A DNA stretch of 64,000 nucleotides, taken from Chloroflexota bacterium. GTDB lineage: Bacteria > Chloroflexota > Anaerolineae > Aggregatilineales > UBA2796. The DNA lies in contig JAJPHV010000028.1 of the NCBI GenBank assembly GCA_021325095.1, positions 62,001 through 126,000 on the forward strand. The letters are read 5' to 3'. Positions 45,475-54,899 of the stretch are shown piece by piece; position 1 is the stretch's first letter, and the number at the start of each line of letters is the position of its first letter. Under the pieces are notes generated by a model. The model had not been told where the DNA came from. It saw only the letters and a list, made by a program, of their open reading frames with translations, and made no database searches. A program made the position numbers and the translations under genes.

Positions 45475-45503
45475 CAGGACGCCGATTCTTCATCGGCGTC
45501 CTG
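45475..45503. terminator. Strong hairpin
   Basis: A perfect 12-bp inverted repeat (CAGGACGCCGAT and ATCGGCGTCCTG) with a 5-base loop. On the plus strand no T run follows; on the minus strand a short ATTTT follows. Terminator or structured RNA element. Confidence 0.45.
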
Positions 45504-45759
45504 AACTGCCCCCCTGCGCTCTATCGAACCGGGCTTGCACCCCCCCAAAGCGCAGATCGGCAAGACGATCCGCTCGCAGGCCAATCTCGTAACCCCATCA
45601 ACGTTTAATTCTCCGCAAACCATGACCGGGCAGAGTGGCCGTATTACCGGTTGGTGCGCTTGACCGAATGGCAGCCCAAAGTATGATCTCTACATAAGCG
45701 ATAGAGCAATCCGGGTGGCACTGTCGATACTGGCTATAATGATATAGGGGCAGTGACTC

Positions 45760-45984
45760 ATGAATGAACTGATGACGCTCGACGAAGCCTTCAGACAGCG
45801 CCTGGCGCTCAAGGAAGCAGGTAAGACCATCTATCTCCGCTGGTACTCCTCTGAGGAGTACGCTGTCTCCTTCGCACCTGAACAGCCCCACCCCAATCGC
45901 TACCGCATCATCCTGGCACGCGAGCAGCAGGGCACCGGGCAGCTTGTCACTCTACCCGCCGACACGCCCGTGTACGTGAAGTAA
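45760..45984 (+). CDS. Small protein of unknown function
   Basis: A 74-residue protein with a basic first half and a beta-strand-rich middle (TIYLRWYSSEEYAVSF). The ribosome site is weak (GGGG), but a TATAAT box lies just upstream. Codon use looks real, and the next gene follows on the same strand. I do not recognise a family. Confidence 0.45.
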   Translation: MNELMTLDEAFRQRLALKEAGKTIYLRWYSSEEYAVSFAPEQPHPNRYRIILAREQQGTGQLVTLPADTPVYVK

Positions 45985-46028
45985 GCTGGCAATCTCTCCA
46001 TCAGGGGTTGAGGAGGGAGCGCATCCGA

Positions 46029-46277
46029 ATGGTAAATAACCCGGCGATGAATGAGTTGTGGTATGTATTGGAATGTCTGTCAGCGGCATCGATTGCCATT
46101 GACCGGCGGGACCTGGCCGGACAAAAACTCAACCGCGAGTCCAAGTTGGACCTGCTGGTCGATCTGGGCCTGGTCGATTGGACACAAAGCGCCGATGGCC
46201 GCCAGGAGATTTACACCCTCAATGCCAGAGGCCGCAAAGCGCTCACCCAGTACCGGCACACGACAGGCGAGCTGTGA
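46029..46277 (+). CDS. Small winged-helix-like protein
   Basis: An 82-residue protein with a pattern like a winged helix: KLDLLVDLGLVDWTQ, then the wing-like GRQEIYTLNARGRKAL. Many small DNA-binding regulators or toxin partners look like this. GAGGAGGGAG precedes the start. It lies 44 bases after the 74-residue gene and may be its partner, as in small accessory modules. The function is open. Confidence 0.5.
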   Translation: MVNNPAMNELWYVLECLSAASIAIDRRDLAGQKLNRESKLDLLVDLGLVDWTQSADGRQEIYTLNARGRKALTQYRHTTGEL

Positions 46278-46365
46278 TTACGGTTTTGCCGCAGCACTGC
46301 ACGTCCAGGCCAGCGGGATGACCATGCCCGGCTTGGCTGCTGTCCCCGCTCCCTGGAAATGGCCT

Positions 46366-46434
46366 GCGGCTTTGCGGGCGAACTGTTCATGAACAGTTCG
46401 CCCATTGTCATCCCTTTACGTGGCGCAAAGCCGC
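46366..46434. repeat. Composite palindrome (cruciform-like)
   Basis: A perfect 28-bp palindrome (GGGCGAACTGTTCA and its complement, 46376-46403) is enclosed by an 11-bp inverted repeat, GCGGCTTTGCG (46366-46376) and CGCAAAGCCGC (46424-46434). It lies between convergent genes and could be a bidirectional terminator or a small structured element. Confidence 0.65.
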
Positions 46435-46455
46435 ACGATTTATGACCCGTAGCAC

Positions 46456-47547
46456 TTAGCTGAAAAGCGCCATCGCCTTTTCGATATTGGGCGCGATCTG
46501 TGCCAGGAGTGCCTGCACCTCGCTAACCGGCTTTCCGGCTTTGATAGCATCACGGAAGGCTTTCATCTGCGCTTCGATGCTTTCCATCAACTCCTTGTCC
46601 TTCTCTGCCAGCGGCCCTTCGACGTTCTCGAACTGATCGAGATAGGCAGAAGCGGCTGTCTCGTAGGCTTCATCCTGGTTGCCCTTTTCATAGAGTTCCA
46701 GCGCTTCGGTCAGTTCTTGCTGCGCGTTGGTCAGGTATTCGAGGGGCGTCAGCTTGGCTTCCAACGTGATCTTCAGGGCCTGGGCGAGGGTGCTGGTCAG
46801 GCTGTCAACGGCACTGGATAGCGTCGCCGGATCGAGTGGCTTCTCCGGCGGCTGGACGCTGGCATATGCGCCTGCCAGCGTCGCCCAGTGCGGATCGGCG
46901 GCCTTGTCCGCGCCATTGGTTAGTTCCGACAGCCTGGCACGGATCGAGTCGTAGCGCGCTTTCGCCACCATGTAAAAGCCCATACTGTCCTGGTATTCGA
47001 TGGCTTCCACGATCTTGCCATCCTTGTAACCCTCAGCGTATTCCTGCTGCGAATCGATAAGCACGCCCGCCACCACCCGGAAATTGAAGACCGGGTCGCT
47101 GCGCACCGCTTCTGAGAGCAGCCGGGTACTGGCATCGTCAAGCGTTGCTAGTAACGCCTTGTGGGTCTGCTCGACAACGGCTTTGTCGCTGTCCTTACCC
47201 ATCAGGTTGGCATAGCCGAGGAGCGCCTGCCTCAGCGTGTCGAGGAAGCAAGCGCGCCGCAGATCGCCCGCGATAATTGAGAGCAGTTCCGCGACGGGGT
47301 GGCCCGCGTGCATTGCCGCTTTCTCGTAATCGCCTGACTCCCGGAGCGGCAGCGTGAGCAGCAGATGACCACGAATCTTGTCCAGGATAACCTGTCTGCG
47401 GACGTCTTCGTTACCGCCCTGTCCTGACGGAGTCGCAGGTACGCAGTCAGGCGTGCCGCTCTGGGCGTGGAGCGCCGTTCGTGGCGCAGCCAACAGGACC
47501 GAAAGCAGCAGGACGACTGCTGTGAGTGCATAAATGGATCGGCTCAA
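46456..47547 (-). CDS. Secreted helical protein, FTR1-associated-domain-like
   Basis: A 363-residue secreted protein with a signal peptide (about 1-29). The rest is helical. Its last third (AYLDQFENVEGPLAEKDKE, then IEAQMKAFRDAIKAG) resembles the extracytoplasmic helical domain seen in front of bacterial FTR1 iron permeases. No permease is adjacent. The TTG start follows AAGGAG by 7 bases. A Fur-like palindrome overlaps the upstream region, so iron control is likely. Iron capture or delivery is inferred and not proven. Confidence 0.6.
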   Translation of the reverse strand: MSRSIYALTAVVLLLSVLLAAPRTALHAQSGTPDCVPATPSGQGGNEDVRRQVILDKIRGHLLLTLPLRESGDYEKAAMHAGHPVAELLSIIAGDLRRACFLDTLRQALLGYANLMGKDSDKAVVEQTHKALLATLDDASTRLLSEAVRSDPVFNFRVVAGVLIDSQQEYAEGYKDGKIVEAIEYQDSMGFYMVAKARYDSIRARLSELTNGADKAADPHWATLAGAYASVQPPEKPLDPATLSSAVDSLTSTLAQALKITLEAKLTPLEYLTNAQQELTEALELYEKGNQDEAYETAASAYLDQFENVEGPLAEKDKELMESIEAQMKAFRDAIKAGKPVSEVQALLAQIAPNIEKAMALFS

Positions 47548-47557
47548 GGGTTTGCTC

Positions 47558-47582
47558 CTTATTGCGAATGATTTGCAATAAG
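47558..47582 (-). promoter_or_regulatory. Fur-box-like palindrome
   Basis: CTTATTGC and GCAATAAG (8 bp perfect) around GAATGATTT, which itself resembles the core of the Fur consensus (TGCAAATCATTCGCA on the minus strand). It ends within the AAGGAG ribosome site of the secreted helical protein. A Fur or Zur-type repressor site is the best reading. Confidence 0.6.
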
Positions 47583-47693
47583 GCGAAGTGTATGAGATAC
47601 TGGCGACGGAATCAAGGTCGCGGTTTAAGCCAACTCTTTACCAAATGAAGGTTCATCCCTTAAGTCTGCTTAAAACTTTTCTTCTGCCGCATT

Positions 47694-48572
47694 TCAAGTC
47701 GGGGTGTGGGCGGCAGTGAAAAGATCAAGCTCGACGTAGTTATTGGCAGGGACACGTTCGCCACGCAAGATGCGCTGCGCGAGATCGACCAGGTGTGCAC
47801 CGTAGGCGTAGGGGCGGTAGCCAGTGGTGGCAATCAGGCGGGTGTCCGGGCGGGCCAGTTCATCCAGAGCCGCCCGATCCGCGCCCTGCCCGACAGCGAC
47901 CACGTCGTCCAGGCGGCCCAGCGCGCGCACCGCATCCATCAGCGCCAGTGACGTATCTTCGTTGAAGCCGATCAGCGCGATGCGGCGATAGTCCGTCCAG
48001 CGTTGCAGCACATCAATGGTTCGTTCAACACTCAGGTCATGCACATTGCCAGAGTCAACATAGAGCAAATTATCGGGATTGTAGTGGATCATAGCCTTGA
48101 GCGTGGCAAGGGCCTGATCAATACGCAGCCTGACGACGTCCGTCACCCGGCTCTCGGTCAGGGCCAGAATCTTATCGACCTGCCCTGCCCAGTTGGCGTT
48201 GATCCACTTGCCCAGCGCAGCCCCGGCAAGCGCGCCCGCCTGTTTGTTGTCCACACCAAAATAGGTTGTCCACAGGATCGGGATGTCAACGGCGATGATG
48301 GGAATGCGCTTGCCCACCGTCAGGATCTGGTAGATTTTGTCGCCGATAAGCCGATTGATGTGAAAAATGATCGCCAGATTGACCTGTAGCTCGGCGAACT
48401 CATGGGCGTTGGCAAGCGCCAGGTCATCATTCAGGTCATTGTCGCGGGAGATGAGGGTCAGGTTCGGGTGCTCGGCTACCGCCGCTTCAAGACTGCTCTT
48501 CACCATGGCGCAAAACGGGGAGGAATCTTGCAGGTTCGAGAAACCGATTGTGAAGGATGCCTGCTGAGTCAT
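47694..48572 (-). CDS. Periplasmic-binding-protein type 1 homologue without signal peptide
   Basis: A 292-residue protein with the LacI/RbsB-type sugar-binding fold: start FTIGFSNLQDSSPFCAMVKSSLE (broken here by the conserved pattern of strand and helix), DNKQAGALAGAALGKWI and DTRLIATTGYRPYAYG. It has neither an export signal nor a DNA-binding domain, both of which relatives usually have. It may bind a cytoplasmic ligand, or the true start may lie elsewhere, but none is visible upstream. An AAAGGGG site precedes the ATG. Single gene. Confidence 0.7.
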   Translation of the reverse strand: MTQQASFTIGFSNLQDSSPFCAMVKSSLEAAVAEHPNLTLISRDNDLNDDLALANAHEFAELQVNLAIIFHINRLIGDKIYQILTVGKRIPIIAVDIPILWTTYFGVDNKQAGALAGAALGKWINANWAGQVDKILALTESRVTDVVRLRIDQALATLKAMIHYNPDNLLYVDSGNVHDLSVERTIDVLQRWTDYRRIALIGFNEDTSLALMDAVRALGRLDDVVAVGQGADRAALDELARPDTRLIATTGYRPYAYGAHLVDLAQRILRGERVPANNYVELDLFTAAHTPT

Positions 48573-48630
48573 GGTTCCCCTTTCGGAGAATGCGAGAGGC
48601 TATCAACATTACATAACAATTCTAACCGTC

Positions 48631-48659
48631 TTGGAGGGGCACGCAAGCGCTGATATAAT
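48631..48659 (+). promoter_or_regulatory. Sigma-70-type promoter of the acyl-CoA dehydrogenase operon
   Basis: TTGGAG (48631-48636), a 17-base spacer and TATAAT (48654-48659), 39 bases before the start codon. The -10 box is perfect. Confidence 0.65.
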
Positions 48660-48698
48660 CCCCACACCTGAATCCCGCCTCAACGTAAGGACAACCCT

Positions 48699-49922
<1,224 letters not shown>

Positions 49923-49977
49923 CGTTGGAATTTCTGTTTTCGTCTACTCCGTCAAAAGGTATTGAGTACATGCAATC

Positions 49978-50919
49978 ATGATCGATTTATCCAGAGTACC
50001 AACAGATCCATACTACCAGACTGACAACGGAGCGGCCTACCTGGGGGACAGCCTGGAATTAATGCAGTATCTGCCTGATGAGAGTGTAGACCTGATTTTG
50101 ACATCGCCTCCGTTTGCACTTACACGTAGAAAGGAATATGGGAACAAGAGTGCAGACGAGTACGTTGAGTGGTTCCTGCATTTTGCTCATCAGTTCAAGC
50201 GGATAATGAGAGAAAACGCCTCGCTGGTCATTGATCTGGGAGGAGCGTACCTTCCGGGTTATCCGGTGAGGGCGATCTATCAGTTTGAGTTGTTAGTTAG
50301 GTTATGCAAAGAGTTGGGATTTTTCCTGGCACAAGAGTTTTATCACTACAACCCCTCCAAGCTGCCGACCCCAGCTGAGTGGGTCACAGTGCGACGTATC
50401 CGCGTCAAAGATGCGGTCAATGTCGTCTGGTGGTTATCGTTGACTGAATACCCTAAAGCCAATAACCGCAGTGTTCTCAAACCTTATAGTGAAAGTATGA
50501 AGTACCTGCTGGAAAATGGTTATAAACCTAAAATGCGTCCAAGCGGGCATGACATATCCGACAAATTCCAGAAGGATAATAGCGGCGCTATTCCGTCTAA
50601 CCTGCTAGAACTCGCTAATACAGAATCGAACAGTGCATATTTGAGACGCTGCAAACAAGCCGGGATCAAGCCTCACCCCGCCCGCTTTCCTCTTGACTTT
50701 GCCAGATTTTTCGTCGATTTCTTGACTGAAAAAGGCGATCTGGTTCTAGACCCCTTCGCTGGCTCAAACACTACTGGTCACTGTGCCGAGATTTCTGGCC
50801 GGAAATGGCTCGCATTTGAGATCAATGAAAGCTACTTGCAGGGCAGTCTTTACCGCTTCCAGGAAGTGAACGACCTTTTCCCGCTGAGGAGCAAGAATGC
50901 CTCCACACCACAAATATGA
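49978..50919 (+). CDS. Type II DNA methyltransferase, beta class (N4-cytosine type likely)
   Basis: A 313-residue methyltransferase with TSPPF (42-46) before DPFAGSNTT (258-266), that is, the catalytic motif IV preceding the SAM-binding motif I, as in class beta. TSPPF is typical of N4-cytosine methylases such as PvuII-type enzymes; the target site cannot be read. It protects host DNA from the endonuclease encoded next. The sequence is visibly AT-richer than both neighbours. The ribosome site is weak. Its 3' end overlaps the endonuclease start by 23 bases. Confidence 0.9.
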   Translation: MIDLSRVPTDPYYQTDNGAAYLGDSLELMQYLPDESVDLILTSPPFALTRRKEYGNKSADEYVEWFLHFAHQFKRIMRENASLVIDLGGAYLPGYPVRAIYQFELLVRLCKELGFFLAQEFYHYNPSKLPTPAEWVTVRRIRVKDAVNVVWWLSLTEYPKANNRSVLKPYSESMKYLLENGYKPKMRPSGHDISDKFQKDNSGAIPSNLLELANTESNSAYLRRCKQAGIKPHPARFPLDFARFFVDFLTEKGDLVLDPFAGSNTTGHCAEISGRKWLAFEINESYLQGSLYRFQEVNDLFPLRSKNASTPQI

Positions 50920-51895
50920 TTTGCTCGAAGCTATCGTCACGTCGATTAACGATGCTGGCTGGAACATACTGTATCTAGCCAGTATTGATGAGCACCCCTT
51001 TAGATTACAGATATACCGGGAGAATGAGAGCTTTACAGTACGTATCTACATTTGGCACATAACTCACGGAGGCGGCACGGCACGACCTAAAAATGAGTAC
51101 AGGATTCAAATTACGGGCACAGACCATTTCCAGCAAGTACCCGGTGAAAAGACGTTGATACTGGGTTGGTGGGAAGAGGGAGACGTATTCGCCGGTTGGG
51201 ACGTTCGTAAACATGGTGGCGCTCTCGGACAATCGCCTTCCTTGCAGATAAGAAAGGATTGTTTACAACGGGCTGCTGAAAATGTGTTTTCGCCTTGCGA
51301 CAAAGGGAATCAAGAAATTGCAATAGCGTTTCGCCCAGACTTCCTTGTTGAATATGTGCGTAATCTTGAACATCTGCACGATTTTGGACGATCACAGGAA
51401 GACTTGGCAGCGCTGGACGCTGTAGCGCAGCACCCAGAGATTAATGTCGAGGACATTCAGATTGCCGATAATGCACGGAAAATTACGATTATTTCCGTCA
51501 GCAAGAAATTGAGGGACGTGAAATTCCGCAACCGGGTCTTGGCTGCCTATGATTACCACTGTGCCATGTGCGGTTTGCAATTGAAACTGGTGGATGCCGC
51601 GCACATTATTCCAGTCAACCATGAAAAGAGCACAGACGAAACCCGAAACGGATTGGCTTTGTGTGTGCTGCACCATCGCGCTTACGATCAAGCGCTCTTG
51701 ACAGTTTGGGACGATTATTCGATTCGCGTCAATGACGCTCAGGTCGACCAATTGCGGCGTATAAGACGTGCGGGAGGTGTAGATACCTTTCTCAGCAATC
51801 TAGGTTCTGTCATCCGAACTCCTGTAGTGATCAATGATCGTCCGCATGTGGAATATATCAGAATTGCCAATTACATACGCAACTGGAAAACCTGA
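50897..51895 (+). CDS. HNH-type restriction endonuclease
   Basis: A 332-residue protein. The first about 200 residues are probably the recognition part and match nothing I can name with confidence; they contain GWWEEGDVFAGWD. Residues 220-264 form an HNH nuclease motif (CAMCG..., AAHIIPVNH, CVLHHRAYD), with a zinc-type Cys pair at 222/225. It would cut unmodified DNA and pair with the methylase upstream (23-base overlap, GAGGAG site). Also AT-rich. The pair looks like one acquired type II R-M cassette. Confidence 0.85.
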   Translation: MPPHHKYDLLEAIVTSINDAGWNILYLASIDEHPFRLQIYRENESFTVRIYIWHITHGGGTARPKNEYRIQITGTDHFQQVPGEKTLILGWWEEGDVFAGWDVRKHGGALGQSPSLQIRKDCLQRAAENVFSPCDKGNQEIAIAFRPDFLVEYVRNLEHLHDFGRSQEDLAALDAVAQHPEINVEDIQIADNARKITIISVSKKLRDVKFRNRVLAAYDYHCAMCGLQLKLVDAAHIIPVNHEKSTDETRNGLALCVLHHRAYDQALLTVWDDYSIRVNDAQVDQLRRIRRAGGVDTFLSNLGSVIRTPVVINDRPHVEYIRIANYIRNWKT

Positions 51896-51937
51896 GCCAC
51901 TGATTTAGACTCCTCAAAACATTGGGAGGGTAAAACT

Positions 51938-52732
51938 TTGCACGTCGTAGTCGTAACCCGCAGCACGCCGGACACGGCGGCCAAAGTCGAGGTGAACGCC
52001 GCTGGCGCAGTCACCTGGGGCGACGCCCAACTCGTCATCAATCCCTGGGACGAGTACACGGTGACGGAAGCCGTGATCCTCAAGGAAGCGCACAAGGTCA
52101 AGACGACGGTACTGGCCGTCGGGCCGGAGCAGCACAACGATTCACTCAAGCAGGGGCTGGCAATCGGCATTGACGAGGCCGCCCGCATCTGGGATGACGC
52201 GATGGAGGGCCAGGACAGCCTGGGCTATGCCAGCGCGGTGGCCGCCGCCATCAAGAAACTGGGGGATGTCGATCTGGTCATGTTTGGCAAGGAACTGGTG
52301 GACGTGGGCAGCGATGCGCACATTTACCAGGTCGGGCGCAAGTTGGGCTGGCCCGTGCTCGGCTCCGTCTCGAAGATTCAGGCCATCGACTTCAACGCCA
52401 AAACCCTCAAGGTGGAGCGTATGATCGAGGAGGGCAAGCAGATCGTTTCCAGCAAGCTGCCCGCCGTGATCAGCGTGCTCAAGGACATCAACGAGCCGCG
52501 CTACCCATCGTTCATGGGCATCCGCAAGGCGTCAAAGGCGCAGATTCCGGTGTGGGGCAGTGCCGATCTGGGATTGGGCGACGCGGCCTCCGGCGGCGCG
52601 GCGCACGTCCGCACCATTGCCTACAGCAACCTGCCCGTGCGCCAGGGCACTGTCGAGATCATTGAGGGCGCTACCGAGCAGGAAAAGGCCGAGAAACTGG
52701 TGGCGAAGCTGCTGGAGGAAAAGGTCATATGA
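51938..52732 (+). CDS. etfB: Electron transfer flavoprotein, beta subunit
   Basis: A 264-residue ETF beta subunit (AMP-binding; start MHVVVVTRSTPDTAAKV, DEYTVTEAVILKE, GKELVDVGSDAH). It forms the ETF dimer with the alpha subunit, taking electrons from acyl-CoA dehydrogenases. The TTG start has a GGGAGGG site. The stop overlaps the alpha start (ATGA). Its partner dehydrogenase lies upstream of the R-M insertion. Confidence 0.93.
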   Translation: MHVVVVTRSTPDTAAKVEVNAAGAVTWGDAQLVINPWDEYTVTEAVILKEAHKVKTTVLAVGPEQHNDSLKQGLAIGIDEAARIWDDAMEGQDSLGYASAVAAAIKKLGDVDLVMFGKELVDVGSDAHIYQVGRKLGWPVLGSVSKIQAIDFNAKTLKVERMIEEGKQIVSSKLPAVISVLKDINEPRYPSFMGIRKASKAQIPVWGSADLGLGDAASGGAAHVRTIAYSNLPVRQGTVEIIEGATEQEKAEKLVAKLLEEKVI

Positions 52733-53709
52733 GCGGCGTATTCGTCTGGGTAGACCAGTTTCACGGGAAAGCACTTCCTGTTTCGTGGGAAGCATTGGGC
52801 GTCGGGCGTAAGATCGCCGATACGCGGGGTGTGCCGCTGACGGCAGTGGTCTTCGGCCAGGACATTGACAGGCCGGTGCAGCAGGCATTTCATTACGGCG
52901 CGGACAAAGTGCTCAAATGCGATGATGCAACACTGGCCGAGTTCCGGCTGGAACCTTACGTCGCGTTGCTGGTGAAGGTCGTCAGGGACAATGGGGCGCA
53001 GATTGTGCTCGGCGGTGCTTCAACGCGCGGGCGCGAACTGCTGGCCGCCGCTGCCGCCGATCTCGACGCCGGGCTGCTGGCGGATGTGACCGAACTCGGT
53101 CTTGAAGGCGATTGCCTGAAGGCGACTCGCCCGGTTTATGCGGGCAAGGTGTTGAGCACGGCGACGGCCAGCGGCGCTGTCCAGTTCGCCACGCTGCGCA
53201 GCCGCGCCTTCCCCGCTCCGACGCCTGATACGAGCAGGAGCGGCGAGGTCGTCAGCGTTGCGCCCGTCCTGAGCGAAGACCAGATCACGACCAAAGTCGA
53301 AGGCTTCGAGGAAACCAGAGGCAGTGTCAACCTGGCCGACGCCCGGATTATCGTGTCCGGTGGGCGCGGTGTGGGCGGGCCGGAAGGCTTTGCCCCGGTG
53401 CGCGAACTGGCGGAGGTGCTGGGCGGAGCCGTCGGCGCCAGCCGCGCCACCGTCGATGCAGGCTGGATACCCTATGCGCACCAGGTGGGACAGACGGGCA
53501 AGACCGTCAGCCCCGACCTGTACATTGCGGTGGGTATCTCCGGCGCTATTCAGCATCAGGCCGGGATGCGCACGTCGAAGGTGATCGTCGCCATCAACAA
53601 AGACCCCGACGCGCCAATCTTCAAGCTGGCTCGCTACGGGATCGTGGGCGATCTGTTCAAGGTGCTGCCCGCGCTGACCCAGGCCTTCAAGGCTAAGTTG
53701 GGCAAGTAA
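52729..53709 (+). CDS. etfA: Electron transfer flavoprotein, alpha subunit
   Basis: A 326-residue ETF alpha subunit with the FAD-binding C-terminal domain: GGRGVGGPEGF, then SRATVDAGW, VGQTGKTVSPDLYIAVGISGAIQHQ and INKDPDAPIF. Coupled translation with etfB. It delivers electrons to ETF-quinone oxidoreductase, which is not in the window. Confidence 0.95.
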   Translation: MSGVFVWVDQFHGKALPVSWEALGVGRKIADTRGVPLTAVVFGQDIDRPVQQAFHYGADKVLKCDDATLAEFRLEPYVALLVKVVRDNGAQIVLGGASTRGRELLAAAAADLDAGLLADVTELGLEGDCLKATRPVYAGKVLSTATASGAVQFATLRSRAFPAPTPDTSRSGEVVSVAPVLSEDQITTKVEGFEETRGSVNLADARIIVSGGRGVGGPEGFAPVRELAEVLGGAVGASRATVDAGWIPYAHQVGQTGKTVSPDLYIAVGISGAIQHQAGMRTSKVIVAINKDPDAPIFKLARYGIVGDLFKVLPALTQAFKAKLGK

Positions 53710-53791
53710 CCGAAAGCCGCGATGCACGCTCGGCTACCAGCCGTCAGCCCCTTCCCGATTGCTGGTAGCTGTCTGTTTTGGGGGACTGTCG

Positions 53792-54892
53792 TTGACCAAT
53801 AACCTGTACGAATACGTCGGCAACCTGCACATGCATACGACCTACTCGGATGGCGAGGGCAGCCATGCCGATATTGCCAGGGCCGCGCAGATCGCGGGCA
53901 TCGACTTCGTGATCGTGACCGACCACAACGTGCTCGTTCAGGGTGTGGAGGGCTATTACGGCGACGACAGCAACGGATATGTGCTCGTGCTGACCGGGGA
54001 AGAAGTCCACGACCAGGCGCGCAATCCTCAGTGCAACCATGTCCTGGTGTACGGGGCGGAAATGGAAGTGGCGCAGTGCGCGACAGACTTGCAGGGCTTG
54101 ATCGATGCAGTCAACGCGGCAGGCGGCCTGGGCTTCATCGCTCACCCCAACGATCCGCCGCTGGACAACTGGAACGAACCCGCCATCCCCTGGGCAGACC
54201 GGCAGGTGGAGCGCTTCGCGGGCCTGGAAATCTGGAACTATATGTCCAATTTTAAAGGCTTGCTGACCTCGCGCCGCCGGACGCTGCGCGCTGCCTTTCG
54301 CCCCGAGGAGATGATCGTCGGGCCGGAACCGGAAACCCTGGTCTTGTGGGATAAGCTGCTGGACGAGGGCCGCCGTGTGGTGGGCATCGGCAACTCGGAT
54401 GCGCACGCCATCACGTATCGCTTTGGCCCGTTGTCGCACGTGGTCTTCCCCTACGATTTCCTGTTCAACTGCGTCAACACGCACGTGTTGTTATCGCAAC
54501 CGCTGACAGGCAACGTGCAGGACGATAAGGCAGCACTCTATAGAGCAATTGCGATGGGCAACTGCTTCATCGGCTACGACATTCCGGGCAATACACGTGG
54601 CTTCCGTTTTTCGGCACATGGGCAGCACGGCACGACCATCATGGGCGGCAGCATCCGGCTTGGCCCCGGTGTCACGCTGCAAGCGCTGGCCCCGGCGCGC
54701 TGCCACATCAAGCTCATCCACAAGGGCAAGGTCATCGCCGAAAGCAGGGGCCGCGAAAACCTGACCTACACCGCGCAGGCCACAGGCGCCTACCGGGTTG
54801 AGGTCTGGCAGGATTTCATGGGCCAGGAGCGCGCCTGGATCTTCAGCAACCCCATCTATATCGAAGAAACGTCCGGCTACATCACGTACTGA
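53792..54892 (+). CDS. PHP-domain metal-dependent hydrolase
   Basis: A 366-residue protein with PHP signatures: NLHMHTTYSDGEG (HxH, about 12-24), TDHN, AHPND and GNSDAHA. PHP enzymes hydrolyse phosphoesters, such as histidinol phosphate or 3',5'-nucleotide phosphates. The C-terminal about 90 residues look beta-rich and unusual. The TTG at 53792 follows GGGGGA and begins the family's usual N-terminus; a longer frame starts 11 codons earlier. It ends 7 bases before the convergent kinase gene. Confidence 0.85.
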   Translation: MTNNLYEYVGNLHMHTTYSDGEGSHADIARAAQIAGIDFVIVTDHNVLVQGVEGYYGDDSNGYVLVLTGEEVHDQARNPQCNHVLVYGAEMEVAQCATDLQGLIDAVNAAGGLGFIAHPNDPPLDNWNEPAIPWADRQVERFAGLEIWNYMSNFKGLLTSRRRTLRAAFRPEEMIVGPEPETLVLWDKLLDEGRRVVGIGNSDAHAITYRFGPLSHVVFPYDFLFNCVNTHVLLSQPLTGNVQDDKAALYRAIAMGNCFIGYDIPGNTRGFRFSAHGQHGTTIMGGSIRLGPGVTLQALAPARCHIKLIHKGKVIAESRGRENLTYTAQATGAYRVEVWQDFMGQERAWIFSNPIYIEETSGYITY

Positions 54893-54899
54893 GCGTGCG

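Larger units (their letters stand above)
45340..45759. other. Intergenic stretch with a repeat and a hairpin
   Basis: This 420-base stretch contains the 45373-45422 repeat and the 45475-45503 hairpin. The minus-strand frames here (65 and 97 codons) are unconvincing. A TATAAT hexamer at 45735-45740 lies just before the next gene. Confidence 0.5.

Noticed and set aside
45598-45891. A 97-codon minus-strand frame over the small plus-strand gene
   Set aside because: Overlaps the likelier gene at 45760-45984, no ribosome site, no recognisable pattern.
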